64,000 nucleotides of DNA from Desulfosarcina sp. BuS5 (lineage in GTDB: Bacteria > Desulfobacterota > Desulfobacteria > Desulfobacterales > BuS5), in NCBI RefSeq assembly GCF_028752835.1, contig NZ_CP087952.1:1159041-1223040 (forward strand), in the 5' to 3' direction. The position numbers and the translations under genes are program-made. The notes beneath the pieces were generated by a model. That model made no database searches and was not told the DNA's origin. It worked only from the letters and a program-made list of their open reading frames with translations. Shown one piece after another: positions 27,545 through 35,258 of this stretch (its first letter is position 1; each line of letters opens with the position of its first letter).

Positions 27545-27704
27545 TCAAATTCTTTTGATATTTTTTTAGATATTTTAAAATGATTTTGTCATTATTTTTC
27601 ATACGAATTGTATCAAAAAAATCTTTTTTATTTTCGATTATTACAGCCGCTGAAACAGTTTCCATATGGTAATCAATGCCAATGTATGCTATTTTCTTTT
27701 TCAC
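27545..27704 (-). pseudogene. IS110-family transposase N-terminal fragment
   Basis: Begins at GTG 27704 with AAAAGGAGG upstream and reads KKKIAYIGIDYHMETVSAAV, the start of the DEDD domain of an IS110/IS1111 transposase different from the one at 26057. Homology stops at about 27540 at TGGGTGACCCCATTTTTC, a degenerate R-like repeat; the rest is lost. Confidence 0.65.
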
Positions 27705-27876
27705 GGGTTGGCCTCCTTTTATTGTTTATTTTTATTTTTGCAGATGCATACCATACTTTTGTGGATTTTGCATCTGCGGTCAACCCGTTTCATATTATCT
27801 ACTTAGATAGTGAAGGCATACATGTAATATGTCAAGCGTATGGTCAAACGCTATAACGCAGTATATGGAGACTTTT

Positions 27877-28023
27877 TACGACGCCATTAACATTACTCTT
27901 GAAAATATTTATAAAATGGTAGTTGATTTAAAACACGACGTGGCTCTGATAAAGAAAAGTTTTATGGAAGAGCCTGAGTTGCGCGATGAATTTATCTCGC
28001 GAATGAGAGATATTGACCTATGA
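27877..28023 (+). pseudogene. RelB-like antitoxin, 3'-truncated
   Basis: Reads TLENIYKMVVDLKHDVALIK then KSFMEEPELRDEFISRMRDID, matching residues ~8-50 of the intact antitoxin at 37918-38118 but lacking its last 17 residues. The frame ends in a TGA overlapping the Rpn start codon. The true start is unclear because sequence upstream of 27877 is unrelated. Confidence 0.65.
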
Positions 28024-28940
28024 CAAAACAATCACATGATCACAATTTCAAAAACCTGTTTTTAGATTTTCCAAAGGAAACCTTAGAGTGGCTTTTCCCC
28101 CAGGCACAGCAAAATTGGGGTCAGGTGCGTAAAGTTGAGTTTGCTCGTCAGGAACCTAAAAAGCATAAACTCCCTGATCCGGGCTTATCATTAGACATGC
28201 CTATTTTGTTTTCTTTTGAAAATCAGCAACTGCTTTTGTGGTTGGTTGAGTTTCAGGAAGACAAGGCAAAATTTTCAATCTATAAGTTGCTGCGTTATAC
28301 GACAGACCTGATGGAGGCTCACCCACAGGCATTGGTAATACCAACGGTTTTATTTACTGATCGTACAAACTGGCGTAAAGATGTTGCCCGCAAACTGCAA
28401 ACAAAATTAAACGACCGGTTGTTCCTTCATTTCGAATATATGTTTTTCAAACTATTTGACTTCAATGCGCGAGATTATTACAATATAAACAATCCTGTGG
28501 TTAAAATATTACTGCCGAAAATGAATTATAAAAAGGATGAAAGAATAGAGGTGATAAGGCAGGCATACTCAGGATTATTTCAACTTGCTTCCCGCGTGCT
28601 TTTTGATAAGTATGTTGATTTTATTGATGTGTATGCGGAAGTAAGCAAAAAAGAACAGGAAAACCTGTATCGTGAAATAATTCAGCATGAGGAGACAGCC
28701 ATGTTAGCACAATATATTAGAGAAAAAGGAATGCAGCAGGGAATGCAGCAGGGAATGCAGCAGGGAATAATTCAAAAAGCAAAAGAAGACATTATTGATG
28801 CTCTTGAATTACGTTTCGGGGAAATTTCACCTGAAATTATTGATAAAATAAATCAGACAAATGACCCCGCAAAATTAAAAGAGCTTCATAGGAAGGCTAT
28901 ACAGATAAAAGAAATTGATAATTTTGGCTTTATCTGCTGA
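28020..28940 (+). CDS. Rpn-family PD-(D/E)XK nuclease, copy 2
   Basis: Differs from the 21721-22641 product only near the C-terminus (IDNFGFIC versus IDSFGFIC). The same D...ExQ motif and GMQQG repeats are present. Its start overlaps the stop of the truncated antitoxin, so translation may be coupled to it. The duplication starts at about 27984 and runs to the R repeat near 30257, so this copy is linked to AbrB/PIN copy 2 without the IS and MITE that separate the first pair. Confidence 0.85.
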   Translation: MTKQSHDHNFKNLFLDFPKETLEWLFPQAQQNWGQVRKVEFARQEPKKHKLPDPGLSLDMPILFSFENQQLLLWLVEFQEDKAKFSIYKLLRYTTDLMEAHPQALVIPTVLFTDRTNWRKDVARKLQTKLNDRLFLHFEYMFFKLFDFNARDYYNINNPVVKILLPKMNYKKDERIEVIRQAYSGLFQLASRVLFDKYVDFIDVYAEVSKKEQENLYREIIQHEETAMLAQYIREKGMQQGMQQGMQQGIIQKAKEDIIDALELRFGEISPEIIDKINQTNDPAKLKELHRKAIQIKEIDNFGFIC

Positions 28941-29127
28941 TTCAGTTTGCAGAATTAAAATCAGGGTAAATGCAGTTAAAAAAGCAGAAGCTTCTTGATG
29001 AATAAGATCACAAGCCACCAGCGCTCCCCCATTACATCCAAGACTCGAATAATTAATATTTAAGATGTGACCTTGTTTTGTTCCCCAAATCCGCATTATT
29101 TTTCCGTAGCAAGTTATTTACTTATTT

Positions 29128-29326
29128 AGTGTCTGCTGAATTTCTATTGTACCATGTTTTCAGGTAGTTAGTCATGGTTACGTTCGACTCTTTGCGAGAC
29201 ATCAAAAACGGCCTTTTCATATATAGCGGCAACAGGGCAACTATGACAATTCCTTCTTGGGTAGCAATAATATGAAAATCCCTAACCAGCCTAAAATACT
29301 ACGAATATAGAAATTCAGCAGATACT
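29128..29326. mobile_element. 199-bp MITE with ends of the IS5-type element
   Basis: Ends AGTGTCTGCTGAATTTCTAT and, on the complement, AGTATCTGCTGAATTTCTAT, which match the ends of the 1647-bp IS. It has an ATTT target duplication (29124-29127, 29327-29330). It occupies the position held by the 38-bp hairpin in the other copy of this duplication (24719-24756). The interior is unrelated to the IS transposase gene and non-coding, so the IS transposase probably moves it in trans. Confidence 0.87.
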
Positions 29327-29491
29327 ATTTATGGAACCTCCCGCAGGCCTGGCATGCCCATGTTGGTTGTTTCAGGGCAGACTAAGGGTCAACATGACCC
29401 CATTTTCTCCGACGACCTGCCCCTGCCACCTTGACATTTTGAAGCCTGTGTATTACATAAATAAAGAAAAACGTAATACTGGAGAATTAAT

Positions 29492-29722
29492 ATGCCTATA
29501 GTAACGTCGACAATAAAGGGTCAAATTGTTATTCCCGCAGAGATTCGGGCGAGATTTAAGATCAAGAAGGGCACGCAAGTCAACGTCTATGACGATGGAG
29601 AAAGAATCATAGTGGAGCCTATTGCAGACGATCCAATCCAGGAAGGGCGGGGGATGTTGAAGACAAAAGGAATGATTTTGAGAAGCCTTGTAGCGGACAG
29701 GAAAAAAGAGGCGGAATTGTGA
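29492..29722 (+). CDS. AbrB/MazE-type antitoxin, copy 2
   Basis: Protein identical to 24922-25152, with the same promoter and GTATTAC/GTAATAC operator upstream (29431-29478). Since both copies are intact, each antitoxin can probably neutralise either toxin. Confidence 0.88.
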   Translation: MPIVTSTIKGQIVIPAEIRARFKIKKGTQVNVYDDGERIIVEPIADDPIQEGRGMLKTKGMILRSLVADRKKEAEL

Positions 29723-30132
29723 AGAAATATGTAATGGACAGTTTTGCGATGATTGCCTTTTTCGAAGATGAACCCGGAGCTGAAAAAGTAGCGCTGATTT
29801 TGAAGTCAATAATGGATCGGAAAGCTAAGGCTTACATGTCGGTGATCAACTGGGGTGAGATCTATTATAATACTCTGAGAGAGCAAGGAGTTGAAACTGC
29901 AGAGAAGGTTGTTGGACAACTCAAACAATATCCTATTGAAATAGTAGATGCTGATCAAAAGTTGATTTACGAAGCAGCCAAATTAAAAGGCAGTTACAAG
30001 ATAGCTTATGCCGATTGTTTTGCTGCGGCCCTTTCATATAGATTAAAGGGAGTAGTAGTTACCGGTGACCCTGAATTCAAGAAGCTCGGAGACAAATATT
30101 CGATTCAATGGCTTAAGACCAGGCATTCATAG
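29719..30132 (+). CDS. vapC: PIN-domain ribonuclease toxin (VapC-type), copy 2
   Basis: Protein identical to 25149-25562 with a few silent changes (for example GGTGACC versus GGTGATC near 30065). GTG start overlapping the antitoxin stop. Intact catalytic residues. Confidence 0.88.
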   Translation: MKKYVMDSFAMIAFFEDEPGAEKVALILKSIMDRKAKAYMSVINWGEIYYNTLREQGVETAEKVVGQLKQYPIEIVDADQKLIYEAAKLKGSYKIAYADCFAAALSYRLKGVVVTGDPEFKKLGDKYSIQWLKTRHS

Positions 30133-30322
30133 CGGGTTAGCACAAGTCAACCCAATAAACCATGGCGCCAACAAACCCTTGAACCTTACTCCATATTTTA
30201 CCGATAACGGGAAAAATAAACTTATAAACCGTGCCCGTATTGTTGCTTGATTCAGGCAGGCTAAGGGTCAAACGTAGACCTGACCCGTTTTTCCCGTTTT
30301 TTCCCAGATATGGGAGGAAATA

Positions 30323-30412
30323 ATGTATAAAAAATGTCAAAAAGGGAATTTGCAAAATGCCAGATGGCTTCAGGATAGAATCGTGAATCTGCCGAGCAGT
30401 GTGAGAATATGA
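30323..30412 (+). pseudogene. C-terminal remnant of a DegT/LegC-type sugar aminotransferase
   Basis: The frame NARWLQDRIVNLPSSVRI, preceded by MYKKCQKGNLQ, resembles the extreme C-terminus of NAD-independent DegT-family aminotransferases of the LegC type, which end ...NAEWL..R.VNIPSS. Only about 30 codons remain. Its TGA overlaps the ATG of hicA (ATGA), so hicA was probably originally the next gene in that polysaccharide operon. The R repeat at 30257 lies just upstream of the break. Confidence 0.55.
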
Positions 30413-30591
30413 AAAGAAAGCAACTTATAAAACATATCAAAAAATATAACGGATTTTTATTGCGTGAAGGCAGCAGGCACAGTATTTATCAAAAAGGGAG
30501 ATTGAAAACAGGGGTTCCGAGACATAATGAAATTGTTGATGAATTAGCAAGGAAAATTTGTAAGGATTTGGATATACCATTTTTGAGGTGA
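30409..30591 (+). CDS. hicA: HicA toxin (third pair)
   Basis: A 60-residue HicA: KRKQLIKHIKKYNGFLLREG then SRHSIYQKG, with the catalytic His, and TGVPRHNEIVDELARKICKD. Here the toxin precedes the antitoxin, the order opposite to the two other Hic pairs. It starts inside the stop of the aminotransferase remnant. Intact. Confidence 0.85.
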   Translation: MKRKQLIKHIKKYNGFLLREGSRHSIYQKGRLKTGVPRHNEIVDELARKICKDLDIPFLR

Positions 30592-30595
30592 TAAT

Positions 30596-30835
30596 ATGAA
30601 ATACAGGGCAATTATAAAAAAGTCTGATGGATGGTGGATTGGCTGGCTTATTGATCTGCCAGGAGTAAATGCACAGGAGAAAACAAAAGCGAAACTTGTC
30701 GAATCTTTACGAATTGGCGCTGAAGATATGCTGGATACCGAAGTGCCTTTTGAGCCTGGCGCCGAAATGGCCATGATTGACATTTCCGATCCGGCATGGA
30801 CAAAATCCCTAAATGAAAATCTAACTGCATCCTAA
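30596..30835 (+). CDS. hicB: HicB antitoxin (third pair)
   Basis: A 79-residue HicB: YRAIIKKSDGWWIGWLIDLP then GVNAQEKTKAKLVESLRIGA. It starts 4 bp after hicA; GAGGTGATA precedes the ATG. The C-terminus has no DNA-binding domain. Downstream, 20 bp on, a NeuD-like gene start survives. Confidence 0.85.
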   Translation: MKYRAIIKKSDGWWIGWLIDLPGVNAQEKTKAKLVESLRIGAEDMLDTEVPFEPGAEMAMIDISDPAWTKSLNENLTAS

Positions 30836-30858
30836 ACCAGTTATCCGTTGTTTTTATT

Positions 30859-30942
30859 ATGCAGAATCTCATACTAATCGGCGGTGGCGGACACTGCAAA
30901 TCATGCACTGACGTAATTGAGCAGGCTGGCGTGACAGTCTTG
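30859..30942 (+). pseudogene. N-terminal remnant of NeuD/PglD-type sugar O-acyltransferase
   Basis: MQNLILIGGGGHCKSCTDVI then EQAG is the N-terminal nucleotide-binding-like motif of NeuD/PglD acetyltransferases used for sialic, legionaminic or bacillosamine-type sugars. Similarity ends after about 25 codons. With the LegC-type tail at 30323 it frames HicAB, suggesting the cassette came from a nonulosonic-acid operon. From 30943 to 31306 there is no gene, only an L repeat (31175-31202) and a P repeat. Confidence 0.55.
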
Positions 30943-31306
30943 ATGCGACGGGGGCATTTTGCAAAGGTCTTATTATACAAAAAACTTAAACCAAAATTAT
31001 TGGTTGTACACGCTCTGCACTAACGTCCCGCAGGACAAATCAATACATCAAGGAACATCCCCAAGTTCAACCCTTGGAAAGGGCTTGAGATGTTTTGATG
31101 AAAAAAAGTGGAATAGAGGCAACGTCCCCTCATTAACTCGTTAATTCCAAAAAGGGGGGGCAAGATTATGACTTGAATAGTTAATATTTAAGAAGTGATC
31201 CTGTTGTTTTCTTGTTTCCCCCCCATGTTAATGAGAAGCGAAGCGTATGTAAGGTGTCCCCGGAATTTCTCTATTTTCCCAAAAGACACACAGGAGTGAA
31301 ATCACT

Positions 31307-31518
31307 ATGGAAATTATTGAATTTAAATCAAAAATAAAAAATGGAATTATCCGAATTCCTGAAAAATACAAACAAAAAATGGGGAACACTGCGAAAGTTA
31401 TTGTAATAACTGAAAAAAAACAAAGCATTCCGACATAATTGATAGTCTGTTAGAAAATCCTATAAGATTAAAGAGCTTTTCACCTTTTTTGAGAGAAGAA
31501 ATTTATGACGGATTTTAA
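31307..31518 (+). pseudogene. Antitoxin of the PIN module, frameshifted
   Basis: ATG 31307 with CAGGAG upstream opens EIIEFKSKIKNGIIRIPEKY, then KVIVITEKKQ. In the A8 run near 31417 the frame shifts and the product stops at codon 42. In the -1/+2 frame the sequence continues HSDIIDSLLENPIRLKSFSP and ends overlapping the PIN start. The pattern resembles short AbrB-like or VapB antitoxins. Toxin without functional antitoxin would be unexpected unless the frameshift is tolerated, slippage occurs, or another copy complements. Confidence 0.6.
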
Positions 31519-31936
31519 TGTACAGTCTGATTCAATATATTTCATAGATACGAATATATGGCTTTATTCATTTATTCAATCTCAAGACATACAAAAAACT
31601 GAAATTGCCAGAGCTGTTATAAAAAAGTGTGAGATTGTTATCAGTACTCAAATAATTAATGAGATGTGTGTGAACTTAATAAAAAAAGTAAATTTTTCGG
31701 AAGGAAAAATTCAGCATTTAATTGAATCACTATACAAAAAATATCCAGTATTTGAGTTATCTCAAGCTATACTGTTAAAGGCATCAAAGATACGCGCTGA
31801 TAAGAGTTTTTCTTTCCGGGACAGCGTTGTTGCAGCCAGCGCTCTGGATTGTGATGCAAATTACTTGATTTCGGAAGATATGCAGGATGGATTTATCCTG
31901 GAGAATAAACTTGCAATCATAAATCCATTCATCTGA
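31505..31936 (+). CDS. PIN-domain toxin, full-length copy
   Basis: A 143-residue PIN-domain RNase: DSIYFIDTNIWLYSF (first Asp), STQIINEMCVNL (Glu), SFSFRDSVVAASALD and YLISEDMQDGF (later Asp residues). It overlaps the antitoxin pseudogene. Truncated relatives are at 17290-17584 and 45132-45337; all three are followed by the GGCGCC hairpin repeat and an R repeat, so these trailing sequences belong to the module. Confidence 0.85.
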   Translation: MTDFNVQSDSIYFIDTNIWLYSFIQSQDIQKTEIARAVIKKCEIVISTQIINEMCVNLIKKVNFSEGKIQHLIESLYKKYPVFELSQAILLKASKIRADKSFSFRDSVVAASALDCDANYLISEDMQDGFILENKLAIINPFI

Positions 31937-32224
31937 ATCAATCTTCAATTTTTTTAAATAGAACTCCACCAGGCGATAAAAAAAGACTTACCCATCTTTA
32001 CAAGATTGATGTAACCAAGATGCGTTCAAAAATAAGTTCGGAATTTTAAGCGCTGAGGCGCCTGGCCGGCAAGGCGCGAAAGCGTTTAAGGTGTTTTTGA
32101 CAGCCTGTTGCGCACAAGCCGCCAGGTACGCCAGGAACTGAAAAAATAAACTTATAATCCGAGTTTCGCATTGTTGGTTGATTCAGGACAGAGTAAGGGT
32201 CAAACGTAGACTTGACCCCATCTT

Positions 32225-32513
32225 TTTATCATATGGTGGCCAAAGAGAATGTTTTTGATCGAGTTGCAGTTGGATAAGCGCTATGAATTTTTTGTTGGAT
32301 GTCAACGCAAGTGGGGCCGTAGCTCGTTGGTTGATTCACTTGGGGCATGACGTAGCCGAGGTCGGTCAGAAAAACCCAAGAATGAGTGACAATGAGATTT
32401 TGAGCTGGGCTGTGAAAGAAAATCCCAATAATCCTGCCTGCCTCGCAGGTTCCGGTTCTACCGAGACCCAAATAGTATTTTATGAAAAAACAGAGGATAG
32501 AGAGGTGGTGTAA
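32225..32513 (+). pseudogene. DUF433/DUF5615 remnant pair
   Basis: 32225-32279 encodes the last codons of a DUF433 antitoxin (MVAKENVFDRVAVG), as at 16413-16455. From ATG 32283 the DUF5615 frame matches 16461 through NEILSWAV and then jumps to sequence that in the other copy lies downstream of the gene (GAAAATCCCAATAATCC at 16857). An internal deletion therefore removed the catalytic C-terminal half. The frame runs on to 32513 with unrelated residues. Confidence 0.8.
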
Positions 32514-32743
32514 TGCAAACTGTAAAATCTTTGACTCCGGAATCTTTGACTGCTGTTGAGATTTTGGAAGGGATTGATAAAGTTCATAGAGATCAGGCTT
32601 TAGAAATGTTAAGAAATTTTGTAAATGAACTCTATAGTGAACAGAAATGGCAGGAATTATTATCAAAGTCTCCAGAACCAATGATTAATATGGCAAAACA
32701 AGCTCTTCAAGAACATATTAATGGAAAAAGCCAGGTGATGTAG
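32513..32743 (+). CDS. Probable antitoxin of a RelE/ParE-type pair
   Basis: A 76-residue, mostly helical acidic protein (TPESLTAVEILEGIDKVHRD, NELYSEQKWQELLSKSPEPM) directly upstream of a RelE/ParE-like toxin frame whose GTG overlaps its stop. I do not recognise a DNA-binding motif. AGAGGTGG lies before the ATG. Function is inferred from position. Confidence 0.6.
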   Translation: MQTVKSLTPESLTAVEILEGIDKVHRDQALEMLRNFVNELYSEQKWQELLSKSPEPMINMAKQALQEHINGKSQVM

Positions 32744-33012
32744 TGAATCCATTTACTGTAAAGTCATATTGGAAATCATATAAGGGATTATCAAAGAAGA
32801 TTCAAAGGGATGTAGATAGAAAATTTGATCTTTGGAAGAAGAACCCGTTTCATCCTTCTTTGAATTTTAAATGTGTGAATACGGAATACAATATCTGGTC
32901 AGTAAGAGTTACAATGGATTATCGGGCACTTGCTGTAAGAAATGAGACGTCAGTGATTTGATACTGGATTGGTGAACATAATAAATATGAGCAGTTATTA
33001 AAAGCTTTATAA
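32743..33012 (+). pseudogene. RelE/ParE-family toxin with in-frame opal
   Basis: Reads TVKSYWKSYKGLSKKIQRDV, WKKNPFHPSLNFKCV and YNIWSVRVTMDYRALAVR, a RelE/ParE fold. TGA (32959-32961) stands where relatives have Trp (VI-x-YWIGEHNKYEQLL), after which the same frame closes at TAA 33012. A TGG-to-TGA transition explains it. The product would lack the last 17 residues, including the final strand, so it is probably inactive. The following 33013-33359 interval holds an R repeat (33190) and no gene. Confidence 0.72.
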
Positions 33013-33359
33013 CGTAATAAAATTAGCTACCAGAAATTTACAAACTCATAATATATGAAAAAAATCAGGTTCAATAAAGCTCCTTGCGTATATAATCAAG
33101 GAATGGCTTCAGCCAATAGTAAATTTTATGGTGGCTCTTTGTTGCCTACAGATAACATATTTGTATATTGCTTGTTGGTTGTTTTAGGGCAGACTAAGGG
33201 TCAAGCGTAGATTTGACCCGTTTTTTTCGTTTTTTTCTGACAAAAACTTTGAATTTTTGCAAACTTTGTGAAATAAAAAAACAGGTTGTTTGGATGCCAA
33301 CGGTTCCCTGTCTCTGCTGAAAACTCAAAATAATCATAAAACTAAAACACAGAAACAAA

Positions 33360-34022
33360 ATGAAAAGCAAACAAAACAAAGAAACTAGATTAGATCGAAT
33401 AGAGAAGGGCTTAGCCTTGCTTCTTCAAGGCACCTCAGAACTGAAGGAGTCTCAAAAAAAGACCGATGCCCAGCTACAAGAGACCAATGCCCAGCAACGG
33501 AAAACCGATGCGCAGATACAAAAGACCGAAAAACAGCTTGAAAAGACGATAATAAAGCTTGATGAAATTGGAAGACAGTTAGGCGATCTTGGACTTGTGC
33601 AAGGTGAGGTAGCCGAGGATTTATTTTACAGAAATGTCCGTTATCTTTTCAAAAATGAGCGTGATATGATTTTTGCTGATGTGAAGAGAAATTTGAAAAG
33701 GAAGGGAGTCGGGGAATACGATATTGTGGCGGTAAATGGAGATTTTGTGCTGGTAATAGAGGTCAAAAACAAATTGCAAAAGCGGATGGTAGACAATTTT
33801 TTAGAAAAGAGACTACCTAAATTCATGGAAGTTTTTCCCGAGTTCCGGGGGCGCAAACTTTTTGGCGGGGTTGGAGCATTAGTGGTGAAAAATGATGTAA
33901 GCCGTTACGCTGAGAAGGCGGGGCTATATGTGCTTACCCAGTCCAGTGAAGGGGGCGCGGCCCTAACCAATCGCAAAACTTCCGGGCAAAGGAATTCAGT
34001 TGATTGGCTGCAGACTAACTAA
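33360..34022 (+). CDS. Coiled-coil PD-(D/E)XK nuclease-like protein, second copy
   Basis: A 220-residue protein. Residues ~1-80 form a coiled coil with four KTDAQ/ETNAQ-type heptads. Residues ~90-200 hold the nuclease-like domain, with EYDIVAVNGD and VLVIEVKNKL giving the D...ExK motif. The arrangement matches DUF3782-like proteins. Compared with the 14826 copy there is no amber codon, but the last 17 residues are altered by a 1-nt deletion (NRKTSGQRNSVDWLQTN instead of NRKNFRAKEF). Function unknown; a DNA-cleaving role is inferred from the motif. Confidence 0.7.
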   Translation: MKSKQNKETRLDRIEKGLALLLQGTSELKESQKKTDAQLQETNAQQRKTDAQIQKTEKQLEKTIIKLDEIGRQLGDLGLVQGEVAEDLFYRNVRYLFKNERDMIFADVKRNLKRKGVGEYDIVAVNGDFVLVIEVKNKLQKRMVDNFLEKRLPKFMEVFPEFRGRKLFGGVGALVVKNDVSRYAEKAGLYVLTQSSEGGAALTNRKTSGQRNSVDWLQTN

Positions 34023-34233
34023 ATATAAAATTAAGAAAGTGAGTTACGCCTGCCAATATAAAAATAGCAAAGTGGAATTGATTTTCAGATACGATAACGC
34101 AAAACATAAGCCTGCCTTTCGGTTCCTTGAACACAAAAACACAAAAGAATACGCCCATCAAGAGCTTTGCAAAGGTCTCGAAAAAAAACCAATAAAGCAA
34201 CATAACGTCCCCCGGGTTGCCTTTAAGATGTGA
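34000..34233 (+). pseudogene. TumE-like remnant, second copy
   Basis: KVSYACQYKNSKVELIFRYD, KHKPAFRFLEHKNTKEY: same central DUF6516/TumE segment and same 5' junction to the nuclease gene as 15551-15778. Here the CCTTTAAG site is empty (34219-34226) and runs straight into an L repeat. The region 34236-34470 has the ~150-bp extension of an R repeat and the repeat itself (34384). Confidence 0.55.
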
Positions 34234-34470
34234 CCCTGTTGCTTTCAGAGATCAAGCGGATGGTGTTGAAATTAGAAAAATGAACATCTGCGTGGTTTCG
34301 CGGTTAATTCTAATTTTTTGGATTTAAAATGGTTAGCATGACTTGACTGCTAAACGTTTTAAAGGAAGTTGCTTGTTTCAGGGCAGACTAAGGGTCAAAC
34401 GTAGACCTGATCCCATTTTCATGATCCCCCGATGCTATTATAGAATAAGTTGTCTATTTTATAAGATTTC

Positions 34471-34507
34471 TTGACATTGAGACATAACCGCCTTACAATA
34501 TAGTAAG
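34471..34507 (+). promoter_or_regulatory. vapBC promoter with operator palindrome
   Basis: TTGACA (34471-34476), a 17-bp spacer and TACAAT (34494-34499). CTTAC (34492-34496) and GTAAG (34503-34507) form an inverted repeat across the -10 box, with another GTAAG at about 34520. This is the layout expected for autorepression by VapBC. Confidence 0.68.
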
Positions 34508-34533
34508 ATAACAGATAAAGTAAGGAGGATGTT

Positions 34534-34782
34534 ATGGCGTTAGCTACTCTCACAACTAAGGGACAAGTGACTATCCCAAAAAAAATTAGAGAATTGCTGA
34601 AATTGCATACTGGTGATAAAATCGAGATCATTGTCACAGAAAAAAGAGAAGCCATAATCAGGCCTATCTCAAAAAAAGTAGATGACGTTTTTTGCAAACT
34701 ACATAAACCAGGCAGAAAAGCTGTGACTCTCGAAGCTATAGATGAGGCTGTAAGAAACAGAATGAAGGATAAATTCAAATGA
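34534..34782 (+). CDS. vapB: AbrB-family VapB antitoxin
   Basis: An 82-residue protein: TLTTKGQVTIPKKIRELLKL then GDKIEIIVTEKREAIIRPIS is a complete AbrB swapped hairpin, with a C-terminal helix (EAIDEAVRNRMKDKFK) for toxin binding. TAAGGAGG lies 5 bp before the ATG. ATGA overlap with vapC. One of the few clean modules in the island. Confidence 0.9.
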   Translation: MALATLTTKGQVTIPKKIRELLKLHTGDKIEIIVTEKREAIIRPISKKVDDVFCKLHKPGRKAVTLEAIDEAVRNRMKDKFK

Positions 34783-35177
34783 AAGGAATAGATACAAATA
34801 TCCTGATTCGTTTCCTGATAGGTGATGATGAACTACAAGCAAAAAAAGTTTACAACATATTTAAAAAAGCTGAATCAGAAAAGAATGAACTATTTGTGCC
34901 CTTACTCGTAATAATAGAATTAATTTGGGTATTAGAATCAGTCTATGAGATCCACAGAACTGAAATTTTAGAATCAATAAGCGAACTAACACTGATGCCG
35001 ATTTTAAAATTTGAGTATCAGTCAACTTTACAACAATTCACACATTCCGCACAAGGAAACAGATATGATCTTTCAGACCTGTTAATTGCCCATTCCGCCA
35101 AGACCCAAGGTTGCGAAAGCATTATTACTTTTGATAAAAAAGCATCTAAATTCAACCTGTTTGAATTGGCAAAGTGA
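34779..35177 (+). CDS. vapC: VapC PIN-domain toxin
   Basis: A 132-residue VapC: GIDTNILIRFLIGDD (Asp), LLVIIELIWVLES (Glu), YDLSDLLIAHSAKT and ESIITFDKKASKF (Asp residues) form the PIN active site. Complete and translationally coupled to vapB. It would cleave structured RNA such as tRNA or rRNA when released. Confidence 0.9.
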   Translation: MKGIDTNILIRFLIGDDELQAKKVYNIFKKAESEKNELFVPLLVIIELIWVLESVYEIHRTEILESISELTLMPILKFEYQSTLQQFTHSAQGNRYDLSDLLIAHSAKTQGCESIITFDKKASKFNLFELAK

Positions 35178-35258
35178 CATAAGGGTAGTTCCCGATGCTG
35201 TTTGTCAGGGCCGACTTAAAAAGTTATAAAACAATGGATATTCCCCAAAATTTCCGGT

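Larger units (their letters stand above)
18015..31267 (+). repeat. Dispersed repeat P (3 copies)
   Basis: TAAGGTGTCCCCGGAATT at about 18029-18046, 19312-19329 and 31249-31266, the first two preceded by GGGATAAAxATAAG. Each lies 40-80 bp upstream of a module (nucleotidyltransferase, HicBA, PIN). Its complement, GGGGACACCTTACTTAT, resembles REP-like sequences I recall beside RAYT genes in deltaproteobacteria. Blocks of type AACGTCCCC recur too (15755, 19200, 31118, 34203, 39645). Confidence 0.65.
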
